A DNA stretch of 64,000 nt from Brachyspira alvinipulli ATCC 51933 (GCF_000518245.1 NZ_JADF01000019.1:80007-144006); one strand, 5' to 3'. Numbered from the stretch's first letter, positions 1 to 9,590 are shown. Program-made: numbers and translations. Notes: a model not told the origin generated them from the letters alone.

Positions 1-67
1 ATGTTTGATCTAATATATATAACTCATCTCCAGTCCATCTTACAGTAGGTATTCTTGAATTTGTCAT
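1..67 (-). CDS. mtnA: S-methyl-5-thioribose-1-phosphate isomerase, N-terminal fragment
   Basis: Only the first 22 codons are in the window; the gene continues past its left edge on the minus strand. The translated start contains PTVRWTGDELYILDQT, which fits the conserved N-terminus of MtnA (methionine salvage, isomerising methylthioribose-1-phosphate to methylthioribulose-1-phosphate). The ATG at 67 lies 79 bp downstream of the sugar-binding protein gene on the same strand. Identification rests on this short stretch; a related eIF2B-like isomerase is possible. Confidence 0.65.
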   Translation of the reverse strand, partial: MTNSRIPTVRWTGDELYILDQT

Positions 68-90
68 GTTATAATCCTTAAATATTTATT

Positions 91-130
91 ATACAGCGAT
101 ACATAATTTTACTAATATGCATCGCTGTAT
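91..130 (-). terminator. Hairpin after the sugar-binding protein gene
   Basis: ATACAGCGATaCATA pairs with TATGcATCGCTGTAT around a 12-base loop, just downstream of the stop codon at 146. Only a weak T-rich tail follows on the minus strand, so it may attenuate rather than end transcription before mtnA. Confidence 0.5.
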
Positions 131-145
131 ACTTTTATATAATAA

Positions 146-1210
146 TCATTCAGCCATAGGTATCCAACTGGCTGTCATATTTGTAGTTTTGTTAAATTCA
201 GGGAATTTAGCCTGAAGCTCTTCCATATTTTTAACACCAGCTTCTCTAAGCATATCTTGAGTAAATAAAGTAGGAGTTATTAATATATCATCAGGAATTT
301 TTTCTCCTGCAACTTTTAATGCTAATGCTCTTACAGACAATGCTCCTATAAGTCTAGGGCTTGTAGCAGCTGTTGCAACCCATGGACTTCCTTCTTTAAT
401 CATTAATTCTATATCTTGAGTTGATATATCAGCACTGTATACTTTTACTTTATCATTTAATCCCTCTTCATCTAAAGCAAGAACAACACCTTTAGCAAAT
501 TCATCATAAGGTGCAAAATAAGCATTTATTTGAGGATTAGATTTTAAAGTAGCTTTTACTTGCTCAGCATTTTTTACAGAGAAAGGAGATTCTACTGTAC
601 CAGTTCTGGCTATTTCTTTCATATTAGGGAATTCTTTTTTGAATTCAGTGAAAGCCTGATCTCTTTTATCCAAAGGCAATATACCTGCAAAGTATACATA
701 TCCTATATTAGCCTGCTGATTATAATCTTTGTTCATAGCATCTAAAGCCATTCTTCCTAAAGCATGATCATCCTGAGCTATTTGATTGATTTCAGGATTT
801 TGAACATCAACATCGAATGCTACAACAGGTATTCCAGCAGCTACAGCATCGGCAGCAGGTTTGGATAATGTTTCAGTAAGTCCGTGATCCAATATTATAC
901 CATCTACTTTCATATTAATAGCTTGATAAACGAAATCTGCCTGAGCCTGATTATCCATATTTTTTCCGAATACAGTTAATTGTATTCCCATTAAATCAGC
1001 TTGTTTTTGAGCTCCGTCCTGCCACATTTGCATAAACTCGCCTTCAACCATTTGTCTTATTAAAGCAAAATGAATCTTTTTGCTTCCGTCAAAAGGAGCA
1101 GGAGCCCCTTCCAATTTTGTTGTTGAAGATGCAGATGAAGAAGAACCCTGACTGCATCCTATTGAGAATAATAATATAACTATAGATAATATTATAGTTA
1201 ATTGTTTCAT
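146..1210 (-). CDS. Mgl-type periplasmic sugar-binding lipoprotein
   Basis: A 354-residue substrate-binding protein of the Peripl_BP_4 (ribose/galactose-binding) family, which would deliver a sugar to an ABC importer. It starts with a lipoprotein signal peptide (hydrophobic residues 4-15, lipobox FSIGC with Cys19) followed by a Ser-rich linker. The two-lobed domain spans about residues 45-330, with family-typical segments such as DGIILDHG and IPVVAFDVD. It resembles the MglB paralogues of Brachyspira, but the ligand cannot be told from sequence. No permease or ATPase gene is adjacent. The ribosome site AAAGGAG precedes the ATG. A LacI-type regulator is divergent across 254 bp, so sugar-responsive control is likely. 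Nucleotides 453-662 recur exactly, inverted, inside the prophage at 47504-47713. Confidence 0.85.
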   Translation of the reverse strand: MKQLTIILSIVILLFSIGCSQGSSSSASSTTKLEGAPAPFDGSKKIHFALIRQMVEGEFMQMWQDGAQKQADLMGIQLTVFGKNMDNQAQADFVYQAINMKVDGIILDHGLTETLSKPAADAVAAGIPVVAFDVDVQNPEINQIAQDDHALGRMALDAMNKDYNQQANIGYVYFAGILPLDKRDQAFTEFKKEFPNMKEIARTGTVESPFSVKNAEQVKATLKSNPQINAYFAPYDEFAKGVVLALDEEGLNDKVKVYSADISTQDIELMIKEGSPWVATAATSPRLIGALSVRALALKVAGEKIPDDILITPTLFTQDMLREAGVKNMEELQAKFPEFNKTTNMTASWIPMAE

Positions 1211-1286
1211 AATATTAACTCCTTTAATTGTGCTTGAATTTTAGTATAGTAAAATGGTTTTAAATTGTCAATAAAATATACATATT

Positions 1287-1312
1287 TATTTTACTAAAAA
1301 TTAAGTAAAATA
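1287..1312. promoter_or_regulatory. Candidate LacI-family operator between divergent genes
   Basis: TATTTTACT and AGTAAAATA form a perfect 9-bp inverted repeat around an 8-bp centre. A second smaller palindrome (ATTTTA-6-TAAAAT, 1238-1255) and another TTTAGTAAAT half-site near 1388 share the TTTAGTA core. The layout fits autoregulation by the divergent LacI-type protein; binding is inferred. Confidence 0.5.
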
Positions 1313-1464
1313 TAACATTCATATTATAAAAATAACTGTGTATAGAATGATATTTTAATTAATTTAAACTTAAAAAAATACTTAAATTTTAGTAAATATT
1401 CTGTATTGATTTTATATACTTTTGATAGTATTATTAATAAATAAAATAAATTGGTAAATGACTA

Positions 1465-2493
1465 ATGAAAAATAACAATAAAATAAATCTTGCTGATATA
1501 GCAAAAAAAGCGGGTGTTTCCGTAGCTGCGGTATCTCTAGTTTTGAATAATAAAAACGGAGTTGGAGCAGAACTTTCTAAAAAAATTAATGAAATAGCTA
1601 TGGATATGGGATATAAGCAGAATAAAAAAAATACTTATAACAAAAGAATAGCTTTTATAAAAATAGAGAGGCATGGACATATATTGAATGAAACTCACAA
1701 TGTTTTTTTAGCTGATTATATACAAGGAACTATAGACAGAAGTAAAATATTAAATTATAAATTAGAAATTTTAAGTTATTCAAAAGATCAAATAAATTCT
1801 ATTAAACCCTATATAGAATCAGAGAATTATTCAGGAATCATAATTTTAAGTACAGAACTTTATAGGGAAGATGTTGTGTTATTATCATCTATAGATATAC
1901 CAATTGTATTTTTAGATGCTTATTATCCATATATAAAATGTCATTTTGTAACAATGAATAATGAGAACTGTATATTTCAATTAGTAGAGCATTTAGTTGA
2001 TCTTGGACATAAGAGAATAGGGCTTGTTGACAGTAAATCCAATGCTTCAAATCTTATTATTAGGAGAGAGGCTTTTTATAAATCTTTAAAATATTTTAAT
2101 TTGGAATTTGATTCAAAGGATTATTTTTTAGTGGATTCTGTTTATGATAAAACAGTTGCTGATATGGAAGAATATTTATCTAAAACTAAAGATATGCCTA
2201 CAGCTTTAGTTTGTGTTAATGATACTATAGCTATAGGTATTATGAAAGCTTTAAAAAATGCAGGATATGATATACCTAAAGATATATCCATAGTGGGGCA
2301 TGATAATTTACCTACCGGTTTATTTATAGATCCTATATTAACGACTATAGATGTACCTAAAATAAATATAGCACAATCGGCTGTTGATATATTGGATAAA
2401 GAAATAAGATTTCCTCAGAATGATTATTATAAAGTATGCATGATAAATGGAATGCTTATGCCTAGAGAAAGCAGTGCAAGAATAAATTTATAA
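1465..2493 (+). CDS. LacI/GalR-family transcriptional regulator
   Basis: A 342-residue regulator. The N-terminal LacI helix-turn-helix is plain (LADIAKKAGVSVAAVSLVLN, residues 9-28), followed by a hinge and a periplasmic-binding-protein-like sensor domain (about 60-335) with the usual VPKINIAQSAVDIL segment near the C-terminus. It diverges from the sugar-binding lipoprotein gene and most likely controls it and itself through the TTTAGTA palindromes between them. The last 6 bp overlap the 3' end of the convergent Sua5/TsaC gene. The effector sugar is unknown. Confidence 0.88.
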   Translation: MKNNNKINLADIAKKAGVSVAAVSLVLNNKNGVGAELSKKINEIAMDMGYKQNKKNTYNKRIAFIKIERHGHILNETHNVFLADYIQGTIDRSKILNYKLEILSYSKDQINSIKPYIESENYSGIIILSTELYREDVVLLSSIDIPIVFLDAYYPYIKCHFVTMNNENCIFQLVEHLVDLGHKRIGLVDSKSNASNLIIRREAFYKSLKYFNLEFDSKDYFLVDSVYDKTVADMEEYLSKTKDMPTALVCVNDTIAIGIMKALKNAGYDIPKDISIVGHDNLPTGLFIDPILTTIDVPKINIAQSAVDILDKEIRFPQNDYYKVCMINGMLMPRESSARINL

Positions 2494-3078
2494 GCGGACA
2501 TTTCCTTGACGCAAAATTTTATTTTCTAAACAGTCATATAATGTAGAAGGAACTTTATTTTCTATAACTCCCGCATTAACTATTAAATCGACTTTGTCTT
2601 TATAAATTTCTGCTAATTTATTTCCGTCTAATATAACACCGTATCCGCTTGGATTGGCAGAAGGAGCTACTATAGGGGGAGTAGATTTTAATATAGTTTC
2701 CATATATTCATCTTTTGGAATTCTTAATGCTACTGTGGATTTTAAGTATAGGAAATTGTTTTTAAGAGAGTCAGAAAGAGGCATAATAAAAGTTAATTCT
2801 CCCGGAACATTGTTTTTTATTATATCAGGAACTTCCATATTTGAGAATTTACTGCAGTATTTTATATCTTTTATTAGTATCAAAAGAGGCTTATCTTTTT
2901 CTCTTTCTTTTATCTTATAAATCTTATTAACAGCATCAACATTAAAAGCATCAGCGAGCATTCCGTAAACTGTATCTGTAGGAGAAATTACAACACCGCC
3001 TTTATTTATTACTTTTATAACTTCATTTGCGGCATACTCTATACTTTCTTTGTTGTTTTTATCAATATTGATTATCAT
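2488..3078 (-). CDS. L-threonylcarbamoyladenylate synthase (Sua5/YrdC/TsaC)
   Basis: A 196-residue single-domain YrdC protein. It makes threonylcarbamoyl-AMP from threonine, bicarbonate and ATP, the first step of t6A modification of ANN-decoding tRNAs. Visible family features are GGVVISPTDTVYGM near residue 30, a KxRxKxKP-like KEREKDKP segment, VALRIP and PPIVAPSANPSG. It lacks the C-terminal Sua5 extension, so it is TsaC-length. It lies 6 bp downstream of the receiver/GGDEF gene on the same strand and is probably co-transcribed. Confidence 0.88.
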   Translation of the reverse strand: MIINIDKNNKESIEYAANEVIKVINKGGVVISPTDTVYGMLADAFNVDAVNKIYKIKEREKDKPLLILIKDIKYCSKFSNMEVPDIIKNNVPGELTFIMPLSDSLKNNFLYLKSTVALRIPKDEYMETILKSTPPIVAPSANPSGYGVILDGNKLAEIYKDKVDLIVNAGVIENKVPSTLYDCLENKILRQGNVRL

Positions 3079-3084
3079 TGAAAC

Positions 3085-4107
3085 TCACCTTTTGATTAAA
3101 GTAGGGTGAACAAATACGCTTGCAAATCCTCTTCTTTTAGCATTATGCAAGGCAAGTAAAACGGGAGCTATCTCTTTATCCATACTTTCTACATGGTAAT
3201 TTTTTTTGTATGCTGTGTATGAAATACCTGCGGATATCGTATATTTTATTATCATTCCGTTATATTCTAATTCATTTTTATCAACAAAATTTCTTATCTC
3301 TTCTAATTTTTTATCATAGAATTTTATACTCATTCTATTAAATGCCACCATAAATTCATTATTATCAAAACGTGCAAGTATATCTTCTCTTCTGGTGGAC
3401 TTTCTTAGCACTTCTGTAAATTTAAGCATTATCTCTTCTGCAGCAATAATACCAAATTCATTAATAATCTCTTCAAGCCCATCTATAGAAAAACAAGCAA
3501 GTACAATAGTTTCCTCATGTCTTACAGTTTCATAAAGAAGTCTTGTAAATTGTTCATAAAATTCTTTTTTGTTCCAAAGGCCTGTTTCCAAATCTACATT
3601 TAATATATCATCATATTTCTTTTGTGCTTCTTTATATGATTGATAATTTCTATTAGAAACTTCTGTCATATCATTTAAAGAATTCTGAAGATAATCTGCT
3701 TGTTTTATTAATTTTTGATGTTCTAAGTAAAGTTTTCTATATTTTAAACAGCTGTTTACTCTAACTACCAATTCCATTTCATCAAAAGGTATAAATATAA
3801 GTCCGTCAATTCCTAAATTAATAGCTTCTTCTATAAACTCCATTTTTCTATATGGAGTACTGAGCAGAATAACAGGCGTACCCTTTGTAGATTCCTGATT
3901 TTTAAATGTATCAAGCAGTTGCAAACCTTGGGAATCTCCTATATCAGCGTCAAGCAATATTAAATCTATAGTGCTTTCATTAGCTATATTTACAGCCTGT
4001 GAACGTGATTTTGTTGATATAGGGTTATAATGTCTCTCTCTTAGTATATCAACAAATCTTTCTAAAAGATCTGATCTGTGTTCTACTACTAAAATGTTTT
4101 CATTCAT
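3085..4107 (-). CDS. Receiver-domain protein with degenerate GGDEF domain
   Basis: 340 residues. Residues 1-120 form a CheY-like receiver with the expected phospho-acceptor Asp in LILLDADIGD (about 53-57), then a coiled linker (about 125-175), then a GGDEF-fold domain (about 175-335). The signature site reads RFDNNEF in place of GGDEF, so two catalytic glycines and an acidic residue are replaced and diguanylate cyclase activity is unlikely. A regulatory, GTP-binding or protein-docking role is the natural inference. No sensor kinase gene is adjacent. It shares a transcript with the Sua5/TsaC gene. Confidence 0.8.
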   Translation of the reverse strand: MNENILVVEHRSDLLERFVDILRERHYNPISTKSRSQAVNIANESTIDLILLDADIGDSQGLQLLDTFKNQESTKGTPVILLSTPYRKMEFIEEAINLGIDGLIFIPFDEMELVVRVNSCLKYRKLYLEHQKLIKQADYLQNSLNDMTEVSNRNYQSYKEAQKKYDDILNVDLETGLWNKKEFYEQFTRLLYETVRHEETIVLACFSIDGLEEIINEFGIIAAEEIMLKFTEVLRKSTRREDILARFDNNEFMVAFNRMSIKFYDKKLEEIRNFVDKNELEYNGMIIKYTISAGISYTAYKKNYHVESMDKEIAPVLLALHNAKRRGFASVFVHPTLIKR

Positions 4108-4284
4108 AATTAATTACATCTTTAAAAAGTATAAATTCATATATTACAATATCGTAAATTTATAGAATATATTGAATAAAAAATAGAAGCTGAATATCAA
4201 TGAATTATCAATATTGACAAAATATATATGTTTATAATATAATAATTACCGACCATATTAATAAAAATATATTTAGATTGAATT

Positions 4285-5691
4285 ATGTCAGAAAAAATTA
4301 GAAAATACCCAACCCTTTATGTGAAAAATTTTGCTAAAATTAAAGAGGCTGAAGTTGAACTAGCTCCGTTTACACTTTTTGTAGGCGACAACAACAGCGG
4401 AAAGAGTTATTTAATGACTTTAATTTATGGATTGATTCAATATACTAACAAAGTAATAGATATCATATTTAAAGATGAAAAAACTTTAGAAGAGCTTGAA
4501 GAATATAAAAAAACTAAAGATATTATAGATAATTATATTGAAACTTTAGATTTTGATAAATCAGAGAATATGTCTATTGAAGAAATAAAAAATTTTATAG
4601 ATTTATTTAATGCATTATTGAATAAATACTCAAATAACGTAGTCAATTATATATTTAATTCAAGTAATGAAATTATTTTGGAATATATAGAATGTAAATT
4701 AAATTATGATAAATTTTTATTTAAAAAAGTTAAATCAAAGAATATTCGTGATGATATAGAAATATCTTTTATTGGTATAAGAAAAGGAGGGATAGAAAGA
4801 GGAGTTGGATATACAAAAGATAAAGTACGATATAGAGAAATTATAAAAAATATGGTTGATTTTATTATAAATAGTTATTTTCAAATACAATATGAACTTT
4901 CAAAAACAAATAAAATATTTTTGCCTGTTTCAAGAACTGGTTTTTTATTGACAAAAAGTGATATAGCTAGTTCTGCAATTATTGATAAATATGATAGATA
5001 TACAGAAGAAAAAAATAATCAATACTTATCAAGACCTGTTATTGATTTTTTAAATCATTTAAATTATTTATCTAAACAAAATAATAAAATAGAACATATG
5101 ACAAAAAAATTATATTTCATGATTAATTTCTTTGAAGAAAATTTAATCTCTGGACAAATAAATATTAATTCTGAAACAGGAAATATTTATTATCAGCCTA
5201 AAAATATGAATACAGAATTTCAAATGTATTTATCTTCTGCTGTTATTACAGAACTAGCACCTTTATACCTATTTTTGAAATACGGCTTAATAAAATATAG
5301 ATTATTAATGGAAGAGCCTGAAATTTCTTTGCATCCTTATCTTCAGCAGCAATTAACAAGAGTTTTTATTAAATTAATTAATAGTCATATTCATATTTTA
5401 ATAACAACTCATAGCGATACAATTATTCAGCATATAAATAATATGATTAAATTAAATGCTAATAGTGAAGATAAAAGAAAAGAGCTTATGCAAATTTATA
5501 ATTATGATGAAGATGATTTGATTTCAGAAGATAAGGTTAAAATGTATCAGTTTGATATTGAAAAAGACGGATTTACCAAAGTGACGGAATTAGAGGGTTC
5601 TAAATATGGTTTTGAAGTTCCTACATTCCATGATTATTTAATCAAAGTATCTAAAGAATTCGACGACTTTATTGAAAAATTGGATAATTAA
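4285..5691 (+). CDS. AAA/ABC-type ATPase (OLD-like, AAA_15/21 family)
   Basis: A 468-residue SMC/ABC-like ATPase. The N-terminus shows a Walker A (GDNNSGKS, residues 34-41). The C-terminal half has Walker B with signature-like context (LLMEEPEISLHP, about 341-352) and a switch histidine (ITTHSDT, about 373). No TOPRIM nuclease domain follows, unlike true OLD or GajA proteins. The stop is 4 bp before the next gene's likely ATG, so the two form a tight pair. Such ATPase plus small-partner pairs are common in phage-defence islands; a role in defence is inferred only. Very AT-rich codon use. Confidence 0.75.
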   Translation: MSEKIRKYPTLYVKNFAKIKEAEVELAPFTLFVGDNNSGKSYLMTLIYGLIQYTNKVIDIIFKDEKTLEELEEYKKTKDIIDNYIETLDFDKSENMSIEEIKNFIDLFNALLNKYSNNVVNYIFNSSNEIILEYIECKLNYDKFLFKKVKSKNIRDDIEISFIGIRKGGIERGVGYTKDKVRYREIIKNMVDFIINSYFQIQYELSKTNKIFLPVSRTGFLLTKSDIASSAIIDKYDRYTEEKNNQYLSRPVIDFLNHLNYLSKQNNKIEHMTKKLYFMINFFEENLISGQININSETGNIYYQPKNMNTEFQMYLSSAVITELAPLYLFLKYGLIKYRLLMEEPEISLHPYLQQQLTRVFIKLINSHIHILITTHSDTIIQHINNMIKLNANSEDKRKELMQIYNYDEDDLISEDKVKMYQFDIEKDGFTKVTELEGSKYGFEVPTFHDYLIKVSKEFDDFIEKLDN

Positions 5692-5695
5692 TTTT

Positions 5696-6331
5696 ATGCA
5701 AGAATTGTATGATAAAATATGTAAATTAAACAAGTATTATAATAAGGATATATTTGAATTTTATATTATCAATAGTAATTCATTTTGCCATGAAGAGAGT
5801 ATTGAAGATAGTAATTCCAATCATAATATTATAAATTACAACATTATTCTGCCATACAATAATTGTATTTTAATTAGAAAAATAGAGGGAAATAATAAAT
5901 TTTATCATTTAAATAAAAATAATTCAGCAGATATTTTTTTAATATCAAAAATTGCTGCTGATTCATATAAATTAGATATTTTGGAAATAAAATCATCTAT
6001 TAGTATAACGGAATTAGAAAGATTATCAGATCAATTAATATATGGATATTTAAGAGTTATGACTTTGATATCACCCCTGCATTTAAATATTAATAAAATA
6101 GAGTTATATGTAGCTTTTTACGAAGATAATAATATATATACTAATTTAGATTATTTATCTAATTCCAAGCGAAAATTAGCAATGATGAATATTCCATGTT
6201 GGAAGCAAAATAAAATATATTTAGCAAAAACAATACCAAATAATTTTTTTAATTCTAAAGAAATCAATATAATAAAGTTGAGATATGATAATTATACTCT
6301 AAATAATAATAGGGCAATTATAAATATATAA
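5696..6331 (+). CDS. Unknown protein paired with the ATPase; possible (D/E)xK motif
   Basis: Not recognised. 211 residues from the ATG at 5696; a TTG at 5672 inside the ATPase gene could add 8 residues. The middle reads ADIFLI followed by LDILEIKSS, which is compatible with a PD-(D/E)xK-type active site (acidic residue, then E-x-K). A helix follows (ITELERLSDQLIYGYLRVM). No signal peptide or membrane segment. Linked to the upstream ATPase by a 4-bp gap, so it is probably its partner. The 3' part is Asn-rich. Confidence 0.5.
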   Translation: MQELYDKICKLNKYYNKDIFEFYIINSNSFCHEESIEDSNSNHNIINYNIILPYNNCILIRKIEGNNKFYHLNKNNSADIFLISKIAADSYKLDILEIKSSISITELERLSDQLIYGYLRVMTLISPLHLNINKIELYVAFYEDNNIYTNLDYLSNSKRKLAMMNIPCWKQNKIYLAKTIPNNFFNSKEINIIKLRYDNYTLNNNRAIINI

Positions 6332-6470
6332 TATTAATAGCAAAAAATTCTTAATATATTTTAATATTTTTCGAAATTTATCTGTTATAGTAAAATATAT
6401 ATTTGAAATAAAAAGCATTTTGTGTTATTATATATAGTAATTTTTTAACAACTTATGGAGGATAAGTAAA

Positions 6471-7826
6471 ATGAAAGTAGCAAAATTTGGAGGCTCTTCT
6501 GTAGCAAATGCAAGTCAGATAAAAAAGGTTGTAGATATAGTTCTAGCCGATAAGGATAGAAGAATTGTTGTAGTATCTGCACCTGGAAAGAGATTAAAAG
6601 AAGACACCAAAGTGACCGATTTACTTATTACTCTAGCTGAAACTATTATTTCCTGTAAGGATGGAAAATTAGAATTAAAAATTATTATAGAAAGATTTAA
6701 AAATATAGTAGATGAGCTTTCTCTTTCTAATGAACTTTTAGAAGAAATACAAAGTGATATATTAAAGAGAATAGCTGAAGATAAAAGCATTCCAACTAAA
6801 TTTATAGATGGAGTTAAGGCTTTAGGTGAGGATTTATCTGCTAAAGTAATAGCAGCTTATATTAATTCACTTGGTGTTGATGCTAAGTATGTTAATCCTA
6901 AAGATGCAGGACTTCTTCTATCTGAGGAGTTTGGAAATGCGGCAGTTTTGGAGAAATCTTATGCTAATTTAGCTAAACTAAAAGATGAAACTTCTTTAGT
7001 AATATTCCCAGGATTTTTCGGATATACAGAAAAAGGAGATGTTGTAACTTTTCCTAGAGGAGGAAGCGATATTACAGGTGCTATTTTAGCTAAGGCTGTT
7101 AATGCAGAAGTTTATGAAAACTTTACTGATGTTGACGGAGTATTTGCAGCTGCTCCTAATATAGTTGATAATCCTAGATTGATAGAAGAGTTTACATATA
7201 GAGAGATGAGAGAATTAAGTTATGGTGGATTTAATGTACTTCATGCTGAGGCTTTACAGCCTGTTTATGAAGCTAATATTCCAGTTCATATACTTAATAC
7301 AAATAATCCATCAGCTAAAGGTACTAGAATAGTTGCAAGCAGAAATAAAAATGTTAATCCTGTAGTAGGCGTTTCTGGAGAGGCTGATTTCTCTTGTCTT
7401 TATGTTAGTAAATATTTGATGAATAGAGAAGTGGGGTTTGGTAGAAAACTTTTAGAGATAATAGAAGATGAAAATATACCTTATCAGCATGCTCCTTCAG
7501 GAATAGATAATATTTCTGTAATAGTTAGAAATTCTGCAATTACAGAAGAAAAAGAAAAACGTATATATGAAAGAGTACGTGATGAACTTAATGTTGATAA
7601 TGTTTATTTTGAACATGGACTTGCTTTGATAATGCTTGTTGGAGAGGGCATGCAGCAATGTATTGGTGTTTCTGCAAGAGCTATGCATGCTATGGAGAAA
7701 TGCAATATCAATATAGAAATGCTTAACCAAGGCATAAGTGAAGTAAGTATTATGATAGGCGTTAAAGATGATGATTTAAATAGAGCTATAAAGAGTATAT
7801 ATAAATCTTTCTTTGAAGAGCATTAA
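6471..7826 (+). CDS. lysC: Aspartate kinase with C-terminal ACT domains
   Basis: A 451-residue monofunctional aspartokinase, phosphorylating aspartate in the first step to lysine, threonine and methionine. The kinase domain starts with KFGGSSVAN (residues 4-12). The family motif ELSYGGFNVLHAEALQPV lies near residue 250, and two ACT regulatory modules span about 300-451, suggesting amino-acid feedback. The start is set by TATGGAGGATAAGTAAA before the ATG. The 139-bp leader shows no lysine-riboswitch-like fold. A strong terminator follows. Confidence 0.92.
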   Translation: MKVAKFGGSSVANASQIKKVVDIVLADKDRRIVVVSAPGKRLKEDTKVTDLLITLAETIISCKDGKLELKIIIERFKNIVDELSLSNELLEEIQSDILKRIAEDKSIPTKFIDGVKALGEDLSAKVIAAYINSLGVDAKYVNPKDAGLLLSEEFGNAAVLEKSYANLAKLKDETSLVIFPGFFGYTEKGDVVTFPRGGSDITGAILAKAVNAEVYENFTDVDGVFAAAPNIVDNPRLIEEFTYREMRELSYGGFNVLHAEALQPVYEANIPVHILNTNNPSAKGTRIVASRNKNVNPVVGVSGEADFSCLYVSKYLMNREVGFGRKLLEIIEDENIPYQHAPSGIDNISVIVRNSAITEEKEKRIYERVRDELNVDNVYFEHGLALIMLVGEGMQQCIGVSARAMHAMEKCNINIEMLNQGISEVSIMIGVKDDDLNRAIKSIYKSFFEEH

Positions 7827-7847
7827 AAAATAATCAGTAAAATTATT

Positions 7848-7889
7848 TTGGGCTTTAATTATTTTTTAATTAAAGCCCAATTTTTTTTT
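7848..7889 (+). terminator. Rho-independent terminator of the aspartate kinase gene
   Basis: TTGGGCTTTAATT pairs with AATTAAAGCCCAA, followed by nine T. This is a textbook terminator 21 bp after the lysC stop codon. Confidence 0.9.
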
Positions 7890-7951
7890 ATATTAAATTG
7901 ATTTTTTACGTAAATATAGTAGAATAATTTTTATTTTTTTGGAGAAACATT

Positions 7952-8359
7952 ATGAATAAAGGTACAGTAAGATCCATTCCAATGCTTATTATATTATCAA
8001 TAGTAACATGTGGTATTTATTATCTCTATTGGATTTATAAAACTACAGATGAAATTAAAAACTTTATGGAAAGAGAAGATATTAACCCAGCTTTGGAATT
8101 GATATTGACTTTAGTAACTTGTAATTTATATACTTTATATTGGTATTATAAATATGGAAAGATAGTATATTTAGAGATGACTAAAAAAGTAGGAATTGAT
8201 AGTGTAGAAGATAGTACAATATTATTGGTAATATTAGATTTATTTGTAGCTATCGTATCATGTGCTATATTGCAAGATAAATTAAATACAATATGGAATA
8301 GTATTGATGATGATACAAAAGCTATAGAAATACATCCTGAAGAAAACGATAATCAATAA
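7952..8359 (+). CDS. DUF4234 membrane protein
   Basis: A 135-residue membrane protein. It begins with the DUF4234 signature (RSIPMLIILSIVTCGIYYLY, then W) and repeats it in degenerate form near residue 48 (ELILTLVTCNLYTLYWYYKYG). About three hydrophobic segments. Function unknown for the family. A paralogue lies at 14654-15220 on the other strand. A single-gene unit flanked by terminators. Confidence 0.8.
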   Translation: MNKGTVRSIPMLIILSIVTCGIYYLYWIYKTTDEIKNFMEREDINPALELILTLVTCNLYTLYWYYKYGKIVYLEMTKKVGIDSVEDSTILLVILDLFVAIVSCAILQDKLNTIWNSIDDDTKAIEIHPEENDNQ

Positions 8360-8374
8360 AGATTATATTATAAT

Positions 8375-8408
8375 AAAAAAGGCTTACCTAAATTGGTAAG
8401 CCTTTTTT
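8375..8408. terminator. Bidirectional terminator
   Basis: GGCTTACC and GGTAAGCC pair around six bases, flanked by A6 on the left and T6 on the right. It serves both the DUF4234 gene (+) and the HEAT-repeat gene (-). Confidence 0.88.
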
Positions 8409-8415
8409 ATTAAAA

Positions 8416-9519
8416 TTAATTTGTTGTATCTAAAGTTTCTTCTACAGAAGAAGTGCTTCCTCCCATTACAGAGTTAGCTAAATCTTTTATTTTTTTACTA
8501 GCGGATGATTCAGATAATGTTTTTATAGCATCAAGCATATTTCCTGTAGGAGGAGAATCTTTATATAGATTTAGTATTTCAATTGTAATGGCTTCGGAAT
8601 TATCATTTTTAAGTCTGTATATTAAAAGCTCTTCGATTTCTGATTCTGTTTTATAATTTCCTAAAGCCTTAATAGCATATATACGTACTGAATCGCTGTC
8701 ATTTTTAGCAGCCTCTACAATATCCTTTTTTACATCACCATAAGCATTATACTCAGGAAGAATATATATAACTCTTGCTGTTATTTCCGGTAAATCTTCA
8801 TCTAATAGCTTCTGAAGTATTTCATAATTTTCTGCACTAGGGTATGCTCCCAATGCTACAACTGCCATATAACGAACTAAAGCAGGCTCTCCTACATTTT
8901 GAGCAGAATTCCTAGCTATTTCTTCTCCTTTAGGGTCTTTAGTTTCACTAAAATATCTTAATATTTCCACTTTTGTACTTGATCCTACTATATTATTAGT
9001 ATACTGTTCAAGTAAATAATCTGCTGCCATTGTTGATTTTATAGAACCTAAGGCATTTATCATACTGTCTAATACTAAACCTTTAGCATTTGTAATATCT
9101 GCCATAATATAAGTTTCAAATTTTATATCAGGATATATAGAACATAAATAATATGCATCCTTACGCACATTATCATTCTCATCTTGAATAGCATATTCTA
9201 TTATAGATTTAGCATTATCATTTTTAACTTGTTTAAAAAAGTTAATGATTTCAGATTTAACTCTGCTATTCATCTCTTCAGGATAATGAGCTGCAAGCAT
9301 TGCAATATCAGCCTCATTTTTAGTATTTTTAATTTTACCTATAGTTGCAATTTTTTGAGAAGGTGTTCCATATTGAAAAGTTTTTTCAAAATCTGGATTT
9401 GCTAATCCTATACTTGTGTTTGTAGTAGGTTCTGGTGATATTTCCGGGGTTGTTTCCTGTGAGAATAACTCGAAGCTAATACATAATAAAAAAATAAATA
9501 TAATTTTTCTCATAAACAA
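8416..9519 (-). CDS. Exported HEAT-repeat protein
   Basis: 367 residues, with a signal peptide at the N-terminus (hydrophobic residues 6-17, ending near ELFSQ). The body is a run of about 30-residue HEAT/PBS-lyase-type repeats, seen in recurring segments such as SVRIYAIKALGNY and LVRYMAVVALGAYP. It is probably a periplasmic protein-interaction scaffold. I chose the TTG at 9519 because AAGGAG lies 10 bases upstream; the ATG at 9513 is 16-18 bases from it. The last 20 residues are Ser/Thr-rich. Confidence 0.75.
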   Translation of the reverse strand: MFMRKIIFIFLLCISFELFSQETTPEISPEPTTNTSIGLANPDFEKTFQYGTPSQKIATIGKIKNTKNEADIAMLAAHYPEEMNSRVKSEIINFFKQVKNDNAKSIIEYAIQDENDNVRKDAYYLCSIYPDIKFETYIMADITNAKGLVLDSMINALGSIKSTMAADYLLEQYTNNIVGSSTKVEILRYFSETKDPKGEEIARNSAQNVGEPALVRYMAVVALGAYPSAENYEILQKLLDEDLPEITARVIYILPEYNAYGDVKKDIVEAAKNDSDSVRIYAIKALGNYKTESEIEELLIYRLKNDNSEAITIEILNLYKDSPPTGNMLDAIKTLSESSASKKIKDLANSVMGGSTSSVEETLDTTN

Positions 9520-9556
9520 AAATAAAAATCTCCTTAAAAGTTATTTTATATAAAGA

Positions 9557-9590
9557 AAACCCCTTCAATTTATAAAATTAAAGGGGTTTT
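9557..9590. terminator. Terminator of the OmpA-like lipoprotein pair
   Basis: AAAACCCCTT and AAGGGGTTTT form a symmetrical stem, so it can act on both strands. It sits 15 bp after the downstream lipoprotein gene. Confidence 0.85.

Noticed and set aside
6332..6470. Lysine riboswitch before aspartate kinase
   Set aside because: The leader is only 139 bp, very AT-rich, and shows no conserved junction or terminator-like stem.
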